From: Brachionus manjavacas
Taxonomy: Eukaryota > Rotifera > Eurotatoria > Ploima > Brachionidae
DNA: 64,000 bases
Assembly: GCA_019054805.1 (NCBI GenBank)
Contig: JAHQIY010000044.1
Coordinates: 158,701-222,700 of the forward strand
Reading direction: 5' to 3'
Below the pieces are notes generated by a model, which was not told where the DNA came from, did no database searches, and worked only from the letters and a program-made list of their open reading frames with translations. The position numbers and the translations under genes were made by a program. This document shows positions 18,393 through 33,300 of the stretch, piece after piece (the stretch's first letter is position 1; the number at the start of each line of letters is the position of its first letter).

Positions 18393-21300
18393 TCATTAGC
18401 TCTTGCTTGCAAGCCTCCTTGCCCCGGCCGCTAGGCATCTGCATCATAACCGCCCCTCTTCATTTTCTCATCCGGACTTGGGACCGGCCAAAGGTAGAGT
18501 TAGCAGCTTTGCATTTTTATTTTGAAAATAATTTTCTTTAGATTCAAAATATTGGTTAAAAAACAAATTGATCTAAAGAAAAATTACCTTATTCTTTTGT
18601 TGCTGTAAGTCTAAAAGACTATTTTTTTCAAATAAAAGTTTTTGTTTTCTTTTCTCTCAACCTTTTGACAAAACTCATCATTTATGTGCTGATTAGTCTC
18701 CCTCCCATTTTTTCATCCGGACTTGGGACCGGCATCGGTATGGTTACGACTCAACAATCTGCCGCCAAAGTTACTATGGGACGTTCATCATAAACAGCGC
18801 CACTCATCCGAGCACTTAATGGCTGCGAACTCGACAACTATTTAGACTAGCTTGGAACCACAAACCAAGCGTATCTATAGATGGATACAAGCATATCCAA
18901 AAAAAGATACTTAACTTTTTCACTAAGTACTAAGGGTCTGCCAGACATGTCATTAGCTCTTGCTTGCAAGCCTCCTTGCCCCGGCCGCTAGGCATCTGCA
19001 TCATAACCGCCCCTCTTCATTTTCTCATCCGGACTTGGGACCGGCCAAAGGTAGAGTTAGCAGCTTTGCATTTTTATTTTGAAAATAATTTTCTTTAGAT
19101 TCAAAATATTGGTTAAAAAACAAATTGATCTAAAGAAAAATTACCTTATTCTTTTGTTGCTGTAAGTCTAAAAGACTATTTTTTTCAAATAAAAGTTTTT
19201 GTTTTCTTTTCTCTCAACCTTTTGACAAAACTCATCATTTATGTGCTGATTAGTCTCCCTCCCATTTTTTCATCCGGACTTGGGACCGGCATCGGTATGG
19301 TTACGACTCAACAATCTGCCGCCAAAGTTACTATGGGACGTTCATCATAAACAGCGCCACTCATCCGAGCACTTAATGGCTGCGAACTCGACAACTATTT
19401 AGACTAGCTTGGAACCACAAACCAAGCGTATCTATAGATGGATACAAGCATATCCAAAAAAGATACTTAACTTTTTCACTAAGTACTAAGGGTCTGCCAG
19501 ACATGTCATTAGCTCTTGCTTGCAAGCCTCCTTGCCCCGGCCGCTAGGCATCTGCATCATAACCGCCCCTCCTCATTTTCTCATCCGGACTTGGGACCGG
19601 CCAAAGGTAGAGTTAGCAGCTTTGCATTTTTATTTTGAAAATAATTTTCTTTAGATTCAAAATATTGGTTAAAAACAAATTGATCTAAAGAAAAATTACC
19701 TTATTCTTTTGTTGCTGTAAGTCTAAAAGACTATATTTTTCAAATAAAAGTTTTTGTTTTCTTTTCTCTCAACCTTTTGACAAAACTCATCATTTATGTG
19801 CTGATTAGTCTCCCTCCCATTTTTTCATCCGGTCTTGGGACCGGCATCGGTATGGTTACGACTCAACAATCTGCCGCCAAAGTTACTATGGGACGTTCAT
19901 CATAAACAGCGTTACTCATCCGAGCACTTAATGGCTGCGAACTCGACAACTATTTAGACTAGCTTGGAACCACAAACCAAGCGTATCTATAGATGGATAC
20001 AAGCATATCCAAAAAAGATACTTAACTTTTTTCACTAAGTACTAAGGGTCTGCCAGACATGTCATTAGCTCTTGCTTGCAAGCCTCCTTGCCCCGGCCGC
20101 TAGGCATCTGCATCATAACCGCCCCTCCTCATTTTCTCATCCGGACTTGGGACCGGCCAAAGGTAGAGTTAGCAGCTTTGCATTTTTATTTTGAAAATAA
20201 TTTTCTTTAGATTCAAAATATTGGTTAAAAACAAATTGATCTAAAGAAAAATTACCTTATTCTTTTGTTGCTGTAAGTCTAAAAGACTATTTTTTTCAAA
20301 TAAAAGTTTTTGTTTTCTTTTCTCTCAACCTTTTGACAAAACTCATCATTTATGTGCTGATTAGTCTCCCTCCCATTTTTTCATCCGGACTTGGGACCGG
20401 CATCGGTATGGTTACGACTCAACAATCTGCCGCCAAAGTTACTATGGGACGTTCATCATAAACAGCGCCACTCATCCGAGCACTTAATGGCTGCGAACTC
20501 GACAACTATTTAGACTAGCTTGGAACCACAAACCAAGCGTATCTATAGATGGATACAAGCATATCCAAAAAAGATACTTAACTTTTTCACTAAGTACTAA
20601 GGGTCTGCCAGACATGTCATTAGCTCTTGCTTGCAAGCCTCCTTGCCCCGGCCGCTAGGCATCTGCATCATAACCGCCCCTCCTCATTTTCTCATCCGGA
20701 CTTGGGACCGGCCAAAGGTAGAGTTAGCAGCTTTGCATTTTTATTTTGAAAATAATTTTCTTTAGATTCAAAATATTGGTTAAAAACAAATTGATCTAAA
20801 GAAAAATTACCTTATTCTTTTGTTGCTGTAAGTCTAAAAGACTATTTTTTTCAAATAAAAGTTTTTGTTTTCTTTTCTCTCAACCTTTTGACAAAACTCA
20901 TCATTTATGTGCTGATTAGTCTCCCTCCCATTTTTTCATCCGGTCTTGGGACCGGCATCGGTATGGTTACGACTCAACAATCTGCCGCCAAAGTTACTAT
21001 GGGACGTTCATCATAAACAGCGCCACTCATCCGAGCACTTAATGGCTGCGAACTCGACAACTTTTTAGACTAGCTTGGAACCACAAACCAAGCGTATCTA
21101 TAGATGGATACAAGCATATCCAAAAAAAGATACTTAACTTTTTTCACTAAGTACTAAGGGTCTGCCAGACATGTCATTAGCTCTTGCTTGCAAGCCTCCT
21201 TGCCCCGGCCGCTAGGCATCTGCATCATAACCGCCCCTCCTCATTTTCTCATCAGGACTTGGCACCGGCCAAAGGTAGAGTTAGCAGCTTTGCATTTTTA

Positions 21301-24300
21301 TTTTGAAAATAATTTTCTTTAGATTCAAAATATTGGTTAAAAACAAATTGATCTAAAGAAAAATTACCTTATTCTTTTGTTGCTGTAAGTCTAAAAGACT
21401 ATTTTTTTCAAATAAAAGTTTTTGTTTTCTTTTCTCTCAACCTTTTGACAAAACTCATCATTTATGTGCTGATTAGTCTCCCTCCCATTTTTTCATCCGG
21501 ACTTGGGACCGGCATCGGTATGGTTACGACTCAACAATCTGCCGCCAAAGTTACTATGGGACGTTCATCATAAACAGCGCCACTCATCCGAGCACTTAAT
21601 GGCTGTGAACTCGACAACTATTTAGACTAGCTTGGAACCACAAACCAAGCGTATCTATAGATGGATACAAGCATATCCAAAAAGATACTTAACTTTTTTC
21701 ACTAAGTACTAAGGGTCTGCCAGACATGTCATTAGCTCTTGCTTGCAAGCCTCCTTGCCCCGGCCGCTAGGCATCTGCATCATAACCGCCCCTCCTCATT
21801 TTCTCATCCGGACTTGGGACCGGCCAAAGGTAGAGTTAGCAGCTTTGCATTTTTATTTTGAAAATAATTTTCTTTAGATTCAAAATATTGGTTAAAAACA
21901 AATTGATCTAAAGAAAAATTACCTTATTCTTTTGTTGCTGTAAGTCTAAAAGACTATTTTTTTCAAATAAAAGTTTTTGTTTTCTTTTCTCTCAACCTTT
22001 TGACAAAACTCATCATTTATGTGCTGATTAGTCTCCCTCCCATTTTTTCATCCGGTCTTGGGACCGGCATCGGTATGGTTACGACTCAACAATCTGCCGC
22101 CAAAGTTACTATGGGACGTTCATCATAAACAGCGCCACTCATCAGAGCACTTAATGGCTGCGAACTCGACAACTTTTTAGACTAGCTTGGAACCACAAAC
22201 CAAGCGTATCTATAGATGGATACAAGCATATCCAAAAAAAGATACTTAACTTTTTTCACTAAGTACTAAGGGTCTGCCAGACATGTCATTAGCTCTTGCT
22301 TGCAAGCCTCCTTGCCCCGGCCGCTAGGCATCTGCATCATAACCGCCCCTCCTCATTTTCTCATCCGGACTTGGGACCGGCCAAAGGTAGAGTTAGCAGC
22401 TTTGCATTTTTATTTTGAAAATAATTTTCTTTAGATTCAAAATAATGGTTAAAAACGAATTGATCTAAACAAAAATTACCTTATTCTTTTGTTGCTGTAA
22501 GTCTTAAAGACTATTTTTTTCAAATAAAAGTTTTTGTTTTCTTTTCTCTCAACCTTTTGACAAAACTCATCATTTATGTGCTGATTAGTCTCCCTCCCAT
22601 TTTTCATCCGGACTTGGGACCGGCATCGGTATGGTTACGACTCAACAATCTGCCGCCAAAGTTACTATGGGACGTTCATCATAAACAGCGCCACTCATCC
22701 GAGCACTTAATGGCTGCGAACTCGACAACTATTTAGACTAGCTTGGAACCACAAACCAAGCGTATCTATAGATGGATACAAGCATATCCAAAAAAGATAC
22801 TTAACTTTTTTCACTAAGTACTAAGGGTCTGCCAGACATGTCATTAGCTCTTGCTTGCAAGCCTCCTTGCCCCGGCCGCTAGGCATCTGCATCATAACCG
22901 CCCCTCCTCATTTTCTCATCCGGACTTGGGACCGGCCAAAGGTAGAGTTAGCAGCTTTGCATTTTTATTTTGAAAATAATTTTCTTTAGATTCAAAATAT
23001 TGGTTAAAAACGAATTGATCTAAACAAAAATTACCTTATTCTTTTTGTTGCTGTAAGTCTAAAAGACTATTTTTTCAAATAAAAGTTTTTGTTTTCTTTT
23101 CTCTCAACCTTTTGACAAAACTCATCATTTATGTGCTGATTAGTCTCCCTCCCATTTTTTCATCCGGACTTGGGACCGGCATCGGTATGGTTACGACTCA
23201 ACAATCTGCCGCCAAAGTTACTATGGGACGTTCATCATAAACAGCGCCACTCATCCGAGCACTTAATGGCTGCGAACTCGACAACTATTTAGACTAGCTT
23301 GGAACCACAAACCAAGCGTATCTATAGATGGATACAAGCATATCCAAAAAAGATACTTAACTTTTTCACTAAGTACTAAGGGTCTGCCAGACATGTCATT
23401 AGCTCTTGCTTGCAAGCCTCCTTGCCCCGGCCGCTAGGCATCTGCATCATAACCGCCCCTCCTCATTTTCTCATCCGGACTTGGGACCGGCCAAAGGTAG
23501 AGTTAGCAGCTTTGCATTTTTATTTTGAAAATAATTTTCTTTAGATTCAAAATATTGGTTAAAAACAAATTGATCTAAAGAAAAATTACCTTATTCTTTT
23601 GTTGCTGTAAGTCTAAAAGACTATTTTTTCAAATAAAAGTTTTTGTTTTCTTTTCTCTCAACCTTTTGACAAAACTCATCATTTATGTGCTGATTAGTCT
23701 CCCTCCCATTTTTTCATCCGGACTTGGGACCGGCATCGGTATGGTTACGACTCAACAATCTGCCGCCAAGGTTACTATGGGACGTTCATCATAAACAGCG
23801 CCACTCATCCGAGCACTTAATGGCTGCGAACTCGACAACTATTTAGACTAGCTTGGAACCACAAACCAAGCGTATCTATAGATGGATACAAGCATATCCA
23901 AAAAAAGATACTTAACTTTTTTCACTAAGTACTAAGGGTCTGCCAGACATGTCATTAGCTCTTGCTTGCAAGCCTCCTTGCCCCGGCCGCTAGGTATCTG
24001 CATCATAACCGCCCCTCCTCATTTTCTCATCCGGACTTGGGACCGGCCAAAGGTAGAGTTAGCAGCTTTGCATTTTTATTTTGAAAATAATTTTCTTTAG
24101 ATTCAAAATATTGGTTAAAAACAAATTGATCTAAAGAAAAATTACCTTATTCTTTTGTTGCTGTAAGTCTAAAAGACTATTTTTTCAAATAAAAGTTTTT
24201 GTTTTCTTTTCTCTCAACCTTTTGACAAAACTCATCATTTATGTGCTGATTAGTCTCCCTCCCATTTTTTCATCCGGACTTGGGACCGGCATCGGTATGG

Positions 24301-27300
24301 TTACGACTCAACAATCTGCCGCCAAAGTTACTATGGGACGTTCATCATAAACAGCGCCACTCATCCGAGCACTTAATGGCTGCGAACTCGACAACTATTT
24401 AGACTAGCTTGGAACCACAAACCAAGCGTATCTATAGATGGATACAAGCATATCCAAAAAAAGATACTTAACTTTTTTCACTAAGTACTAAGGGTCTGCC
24501 AGACATGTCATTAGCTCTTGCTTGCAAGCCTCCTTGCCCCTGCCGCTAGGCATCTGCATCATAACCGCCCCTCCTCATTTTCTCATCCGGACTTGGGACC
24601 GGCCAAAGGTAGAGTTAGCAGCTTTGCATTTTTATTTTGAAAATAATTTTCTTTAGATTCAAAATATTGGTTAAAAACAAATTGATCTAAAGAAAAATTA
24701 CCTTATTCTTTTGTTGCTGTAAGTCTAAAAGACTATTTTTTTCAAATAAAAGTTTTTGTTTTCTTTTCTCTCAACCTTTTGACAAAACTCATCATTTATG
24801 TGCTGATTAGTCTCCCTCCCATTTTTTCATCCGGACTTGGGACCGGCATCGGTATGGTTACGACTCAACAATCTGCCGCCAAGGTTACTATGGGACGTTC
24901 ATCATAAACAGCGCCACTCATCCGAGCACTTAATGGCTGCGAACTCGACAACTATTTAGACTAGCTTGGAACCACAAACCAAGCGTATCTATAGATGGAT
25001 ACAAGCATATCCAAAAAAAGATACTTAACTTTTTTCACTAAGTACTAAGGGTCTGCCAGACATGTCATTAGCTCTTGCTTGCAAGCCTCCTTGCCCCGGC
25101 CGCTAGGCATCTGCATCATAACCGCCCCTCCTCATTTTCTCATCCGGACTTGGGACCGGCCAAAGGTAGAGTTAGCAGCTTTGCATTTTTATTTTGAAAA
25201 TAATTTTCTTTAGATTCAAAATATTGGTTAAAAACGAATTGATCTAAACAAAAATTACCTTATTCTTTTGTTGCTGTAAGTCTAAAAACTTATTTTTCAA
25301 ATAAAAGTTTTTGTTTTCTTTTCTCTCAACCTTTTGACAAAACTCATCATTTATGTGCTGATTAGTCTCCCTCCCATTTTTTCATCCGGACTTGGGACCG
25401 GCATCGGTATGGTTACGACTCAACAATCTGCCGCCAAGGTTACTATGGGACGTTCATCATAAACAGCGCCACTCATCCGAGCACTTAATGGCTGCGAACT
25501 CGACAACTATTTAGACTAGCTTGGAACCACAAACCAAGCGTATCTATAGATGGATACAAGCATATCCAAAAAAAGATACTTAACTTTTTTCACTAAGTAC
25601 TAAGGGTCTGCCAGACATGTCATTAGCTCTTGCTTGCAAGCCTCCTTGCCCCGGCCGCTAGGCATCTGCATCATAACCGCCCCTCCTCATTTTCTCATCC
25701 GGACTTGGGACCGGCCAAAGGTAGAGTTAGCAGCTTTGCATTTTTATTTTGAAAATAATTTTCTTTAGATTCAAAATATTGGTTAAAAACAAATTGATCT
25801 AAAGAAAAATTACCTTATTCTTTTGTTGCTGTAAGTCTAAAAGACTATTTTTTTCAAATAAAAGTTTTTGTTTTCTTTTCTCTCAACCTTTTGACAAAAC
25901 TCATCATTTATGTGCTGATTAGTCTCCCTCCCATTTTTTCATCCGGTCTTGGGACCGGCATCGGTATGGTTACGACTCAACAATCTGCCGCCAAAGTTAC
26001 TATGGGACGTTCATCATAAACAGCGCCACTCATCAGAGCACTTAATGGCTGCGAACTCGACAACTTTTTAGACTAGCTTGGAACCACAAACCAAGCGTAT
26101 CTATAGATGGATACAAGCATATCCCAAAAAAAGATACTTAACTTTTTCACTAAGTACTAAGGGTCTGCCAGACATGTCATTAGCTCTTGCTTGCAAGCCT
26201 CCTTGCCCCGGCCGCTAGGCATCTGCATCATAACCGCCCCTCCTCATTTTCTCATCCGGACTTGGGACCGGCCAAAGGTAGAGTTAGCAGCTTTGCATTT
26301 TTATTTTGAAAATAATTTTCTTTAGATTCAAAATATTGGTTAAAAACAAATTGATCTAAAGAAAAATTACCTTATTCTTTTGTTGCTGTAAGTCTAAAAG
26401 ACTATTTTTTTCAAATAAAAGTTTTTGTTTTCTTTTCTCTCAACCTTTTGACAAAACTCATCATTTATGTGCTGATTAGTCTCCCTCCCATTTTTTCATC
26501 CGGACTTGGGACCGGCATCGGTATGGTTACGACTCAACAATCTGCCGCCAAGGTTACTATGGGACGTTCATCATAAACAGCGCCACTCATCCGAGCACTT
26601 AATGGCTGCGAACTCGACAACTATTTAGACTAGCTTGGAACCACAAACCAAGCGTATCTATAGATGGATACAAGCATATCCAAAAAAAGATACTTAACTT
26701 TTTTCACTAAGTACTAAGGGTCTGCCAGACATGTCATTAGCTCTTGCTTGCAAGCCTCCTTGCCCCGGCCGCTAGGCATCTGCATCATAACCGCCCCTCC
26801 TCATTTTCTCATCCGGACTTGGGACCGGCCAAAGGTAGAGTTAGCAGCTTTGCATTTTTATTTTGAAAATAATTTTCTTTAGATTCAAAATATTGGTTAA
26901 AAACAAATTGATCTAAAGAAAAATTACCTTATTCTTTTGTTGCTGTAAGTCTAAAAGACTATTTTTTCAAATAAAAGTTTTTGTTTTCTTTTCTCTCAAC
27001 CTTTTGACAAAACTCATCATTTATGTGCTGATTAGTCTCCTCCCATTTTTTCATCCGGACTTGGGACCGGCATCGGTATGGTTACGACTCAACAATCTGC
27101 CGCCAAGGTTACTATGGGACGTTCATCATAAACAGCGCCACTCATCCGAGCACTTAATGGCTGCGAACTCGACAACTATTTAGACTAGCTTGGAACCACA
27201 AACCAAGCGTATCTATAGATGGATACAAGCATATCCAAAAAAAGATACTTAACTTTTTTCACTAAGTACTAAGGGTCTGCCAGACATGTCATTAGCTCTT

Positions 27301-30300
27301 GCTTGCAAGCCTCCTTGCCCCGGCCGCTAGGTATCTGCATCATAACCGCCCCTCCTCATTTTCTCATCCGAACTTGGGACCGGCCAAAGGTAGAGTTAGC
27401 AGCTTTGCATTTTTATTTTGAAAATAATTTTCTTTAGATTCAAAATATTGGTTAAAAACAAATTGATCTAAAGAAAAATTACCTTATTCTTTTGTTGCTG
27501 TAAGTCTAAAAGACTATTTTTTCAAATAAAAGTTTTTGTTTTCTTTTCTCTCAACCTTTTGACAAAACTCATCATTTATGTGCTGATTAGTCTCCTCCCA
27601 TTTTTTCATCCGGACTTGGGACCGGCATCGGTATGGTTACGACTCAACAATCTGCCGCCAAGGTTACTATGGGACGTTCATCATAAACAGCGCCACTCAT
27701 CCGAGCACTTAATGGCTGCGAACTCGACAACTATTTAGACTAGCTTGGAACCACAAACCAAGCGTATCTATAGATGGATACAAGCATATCCAAAAAAAGA
27801 TACTTAACTTTTTCACTAAGTACTAAGGGTCTGCCAGACATGTCATTAGCTCTTGCTTGCAAGCCTCCTTGCCCCGGCCGCTAGGCATCTGCATCATAAC
27901 CGCCCCTCCTCATTTTCTCATCCGGACTTGGGACCGGCCAAAGGTAGAGTTAGCAGCTTTGCATTTTTATTTTGAAAATAATTTTCTTTAGATTCAAAAT
28001 ATTGGTTAAAAACAAATTGATCTAAAGAAAAATTACCTTATTCTTTTGTTGCTGTAAGTCTAAAAGACTATTTTTTTCAAATAAAAGTTTTTGTTTTCTT
28101 TTCTCTCAACCTTTTGACAAAACTCATCATTTATGTGCTGATTAGTCTCCCTCCCATTTTTTCATCCGGACTTGGGACCGGCATCGGTATGGTTACGACT
28201 CAACAATCTGCCGCCAAAGTTACTATGGGACGTTCATCATAAACAGCGCCACTCATCCGAGCACTTAATGGCTGCGAACTCGACAACTATTTAGACTAGC
28301 TTGGAACCACAAACCAAGCGTATCTATAGATGGATACAAGCATATCCAAAAAAAGATACTTAACTTTTTCACTAAGTACTAAGGGTCTGCCAGACATGTC
28401 ATTAGCTCTTGCTTGCAAGCCTCCTTGCCCCGGCCGCTAGGCATCTGCATCATAACCGCCCCTCCTCATTTTCTCATCCGGACTTGGGACCGGCCAAAGG
28501 TAGAGTTAGCAGCTTTGCATTTTTATTTTGAAAATAATTTTCTTTAGATTCAAAATATTGGTTAAAAACGAATTGATCTAAACAAAAATTACCTTATTCT
28601 TTTGTTGCTGTAAGTCTAAAAGACTATTTTTTTCAAATAAAAGTTTTTGTTTTCTTTTCTCTCAACCTTTTGACAAAACTCATCATTTATGTGCTGATTA
28701 GTCTCCCTCCCATTTTTTCATCCGGACTTGGGACCGGCATCGGTATGGTTACGACTCAACAATCTGCCGCCAAGGTTACTATGGGACGTTCATCATAAAC
28801 AGCGCCACTCATCCGAGCACTTAATGGCTGCGAACTCGACAACTATTTAGACTAGCTTGGAACCACAAACCAAGCGTATCTATAGATGGATACAAGCATA
28901 TCCAAAAAAAGATACTTAACTTTTTTCACTAAGTACTAAGGGTCTGCCAGACATGTCATTAGCTCTTGCTTGCAAGCCTCCTTGCCCCGGCCGCTAGGCA
29001 TCTGCATCATAACCGCCCCTCCTCATTTTCTCATCCGGACTTGGGACCGGCCAAAGGTAGAGTTAGCAGCTTTGCATTTTTATTTTGAAAATAATTTTCT
29101 TTAGATTCAAAATATTGGTTAAAAACAAATTGATCTAAAGAAAAATTACCTTATTCTTTTGTTGCTGTAAGTCTAAAAGACTATTTTTTTCAAATAAAAG
29201 TTTTTGTTTTCTTTTCTCTCAACCTTTTGACAAAACTCATCATTTATGTGCTGATTAGTCTCCCTCCCATTTTTTCATCCGGACTTGGGACCGGCATCGG
29301 TATGGTTACGACTCAACAATCTGCCGCCAAAGTTACTATGGGACGTTCATCATAAACAGCGCCACTCATCCGAGCACTTAATGGCTGCGAACTCGACAAC
29401 TATTTAGACTAGCTTGGAACCACAAACCAAGCGTATCTATAGATGGATACAAGCATATCCAAAAAAAGATACTTAACTTTTTCACTAAGTACTAAGGGTC
29501 TGCCAGACATGTCATTAGCTCTTGCTTGCAAGCCTCCTTGCCCCGGCCGCTAGGCATCTGCATCATAACCGCCCCTCCTCATTTTCTCATCCGGACTTGG
29601 GACCGGCCAAAGGTAGAGTTAGCAGCTTTGCATTTTTATTTTGAAAATAATTTTCTTTAGATTCAAAATATTGGTTAAAAACAAAATGATCTAAAGAAAA
29701 ATTACCTTATTCTTTTGTTGCTGTAAGTCTAAAAGACTATTTTTTTCAAATAAAAGTTTTTGTTTTCTTTTCTCTCAACCTTTTGACAAAACTCATCATT
29801 TATGTGCTGATTAGTCTCCCTCCCATTTTTTCATCCGGACTTGGGACCGGCATCGGTATGGTTACGACTCAACAATCTGCCGCCAAAGTTACTATGGGAC
29901 GTTCATCATAAACAGCGTTACTCATCCGAGCACTTAATGGCTGCGAACTCGACAACTATTTAGACTAGCTTGGAACCACAAACCAAGCGTATCTATAGAT
30001 GGATACAAGCATATCCAAAAAAAGATACTTAACTTTTTTCACTAAGTACTAAGGGTCTGCCAGACATGTCATTAGCTCTTGCTTGCAAGCCTCCTTGCCA
30101 CGGCCGCTAGGCATCTGCATCATAACCGCCCCTCCTCATTTTCTCATCCGGACTTGGGACCGGCCAAAGGTAGAGTTAGCAGCTTTGCATTTTTATTTTG
30201 AAAATAATTTTCTTTAGATTCAAAATATTGGTTAAAAACAAATTGATCTAAAGAAAAATTACCTTATTCTTTTGTTGCTGTAAGTCTAAAAGACTATTTT

Positions 30301-33300
30301 TTTCAAATAAAAGTTTTTGTTTTCTTTTCTCTCAACCTTTTGACAAAACTCATCATTTATGTGCTGATTAGTCTCCCTCCCATTTTTTCATCCGGACTTG
30401 GGACCGGCATCGGTATGGTTACGACTCAACAATCTGCCGCCAAAGTTACTATGGGACGTTCATCATAAACAGCGCCACTCATCCGAGCACTTAATGGCTG
30501 CGAACTCGACAACTATTTAGACTAGCTTGGAACCACAAACCAAGCGTATCTATAGATGGATACAAGCATATCCAAAAAAAGATACTTAACTTTTTCACTA
30601 AGTACTAAGGGTCTGCCAGACATGTCATTAGCTCTTGCTTGCAAGCCTCCTTGCCCCGGCCGCTAGGCATCTGCATCATAACCGCCCCTCCTCATTTTCT
30701 CATCCGGACTTGGGACCGGCCAAAGGTAGAGTTAGCAGCTTTGCATTTTTATTTTGAAAATAATTTTCTTTAGATTCAAAATATTGGTTAAAAACAAATT
30801 GATCTAAAGAAAAATTACCTTATTCTTTTGTTGCTGTAAGTCTAAAAGACTATTTTTTTCAAATAAAAGTTTTTGTTTTCTTTTCTCTCAACCTTTTGAC
30901 AAAACTCATCATTTATGTGCTGATTAGTCTCCCTCCCATTTTTTCATCCGGACTTGGGACCGGCATCGGTATGGTTACGACTCAACAATCTGCCGCCAAA
31001 GTTACTATGGGACGTTCATCATAAACAGCGTTACTCATCCGAGCACTTAATGGCTGCGAACTCGACAACTATTTAGACTAGCTTGGAACCACAAACCAAG
31101 CGTATCTATAGATGGATACAAGCATATCCAAAAAAGATACTTAACTTTTTCACTAAGTACTAAGGGTCTGCCAGACATGTCATTAGCTCTTGCTTGCAAG
31201 CCTCCTTGCCCCGGCCGCTAGGCATCTGCATCATAACCGCCCCTCCTCATTTTCTCATCCGGACTTGGGACCGGCCAAAGGTAGAGTTAGCAGCTTTGCA
31301 TTTTTATTTTGAAAATAATTTTCTTTAGATTCAAAATATTGGTTAAAAACAAATTGATCTAAAGAAAAATTACCTTATTCTTTTGTTGCTGTAAGTCTAA
31401 AAGACTATTTTTTTCAAATAAAAGTTTTTGTTTTCTTTTCTCTCAACCTTTTGACAAAACTCATCATTTATGTGCTGATTAGTCTCCCTCCCATTTTTTC
31501 ATCCGGACTTGGGACCGGCATCGGTATGGTTACGACTCAACAATCTGCCGCCAAAGTTACTATGGGACGTTCATCATAAACAGCGTTACTCATCCGAGCA
31601 CTTAATGGCTGCGAACTCGACAACTATTTAGACTAGCTTGGAACCACAAACCAAGCGTATCTATAGATGGATACAAGCATATCCAAAAAAAGATACTTAA
31701 CTTTTTCACTAAGTACTAAGGGTCTGCCAGACATGTCATTAGCTCTTGCTTGCAAGCCTCCTTGCCCCGGCCGCTAGGCATCTGCATCATAACCGCCCCT
31801 CCTCATTTTCTCATCCGGACTTGGGACCGGCCAAAGGTAGAGTTAGCAGCTTTGCATTTTTATTTTGAAAATAATTTTCTTTAGATTCAAAATATTGGTT
31901 AAAAACAAATTGATCTAAAGAAAAATTACCTTATTCTTTTGTTGCTGTAAGTCTAAAAGACTATTTTTTTCAAATAAAAGTTTTTGTTTTCTTTTCTCTC
32001 AACCTTTTGACAAAACTCATCATTTATGTGCTGATTAGTCTCCTCCCATTTTTTCATCCGGACTTGGGACCGGCATCGGTATGGTTACGACTCAACAATC
32101 TGCCGCCAAAGTTACTATGGGACGTTCATCATAAACAGCGCCACTCATCCGAGCACTTAATGGCTGCGAACTCGACAACTATTTAGACTAGCTTGGAACC
32201 ACAAACCAAGCGTATCTATAGATGGATACAAGCATATCCAAAAAAGATACTTAACTTTTTTCACTAAGTACTAAGGGTCTGCCAGACATGTCATTAGCTC
32301 TTGCTTGCAAGCCTCCTTGCCCCGGCCGCTAGGCATCTGCATCATAACCGCCCCTCCTCATTTTCTCATCCGGACTTGGGACCGGCCAAAGGTAGAGTTA
32401 GCAGCTTTGCATTTTTATTTTGAAAATAATTTTCTTTAGATTCAAAATATTGGTTAAAAACAAATTGATCTAAAGAAAAATTACCTTATTCTTTTGTTGC
32501 TGTAAGTCTAAAAGACTATTTTTTTCAAATAAAAGTTTTTGTTTTCTTTTCTCTCAACCTTTTGACAAAACTCATCATTTATGTGCTGATTAGTCTCCCT
32601 CCCATTTTTTCATCCGGACTTGGGACCGGCATCGGTATGGTTACGACTCAACAATCTGCCGCCAAAGTTACTATGGGACGTTCATCATAAACAGCGCCAC
32701 TCATCCGAGCACTTAATGGCTGCGAACTCGACAACTATTTAGACTAGCTTGGAACCACAAACCAAGCGTATCTATAGATGGATACAAGCATATCCAAAAA
32801 AGATACTTAACTTTTTTCACTAAGTACTAAGGGTCTGCCAGACATGTCATTAGCTCTTGCTTGCAAGCCTCCTTGCCCCGGCCGCTAGGCATCTGCATCA
32901 TAACCGCCCCTCCTCATTTTCTCATCCGGACTTGGGACCGGCCAAAGGTAGAGTTAGCAGCTTTGCATTTTTATTTTGAAAATAATTTTCTTTAGATTCA
33001 AAATATTGGTTAAAAACAAATTGATCTAAAGAAAAATTACCTTATTCTTTTGTTGCTGTAAGTCTAAAAACTATTTTTTTCAAATAAAAGTTTTTGTTTT
33101 CTTTTCTCTCAACCTTTTGACAAAACTCATCATTTATGTGCTGATTAGTCTCCCTCCCATTTTTCATCCGGACTTGGGACCGGCATCGGTATGGTTACGA
33201 CTCAACAATCTGCCGCCAAAGTTACTATGGGACGTTCATCATAAACAGCGCCACTCATCCGAGCACTTAATGGCTGCGAACTCGACAACTATTTAGACTA

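Larger units (their letters stand above)
15500..18750 (+). repeat. duplicated three-unit block within the array (period about 1,648 bp)
   Basis: Three marked units recur in the same order. One has GCGTGACTCATCAG and CAACTTTTTAG (15501 and 17148). The next has TAAAAACTATT and CAATCTTTTG (near 15874 and 17520). The third has a 22-bp deletion, CCTTTTTACAAAAC, GGTAACGACTC and CTCGATAACT (units starting 16209 and 17858). The following half-unit starts with CCCTCTTCATT both times. The copies are offset by about 1,647-1,649 bp, so one roughly 1.65-kb block was duplicated in tandem. Confidence 0.88.
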
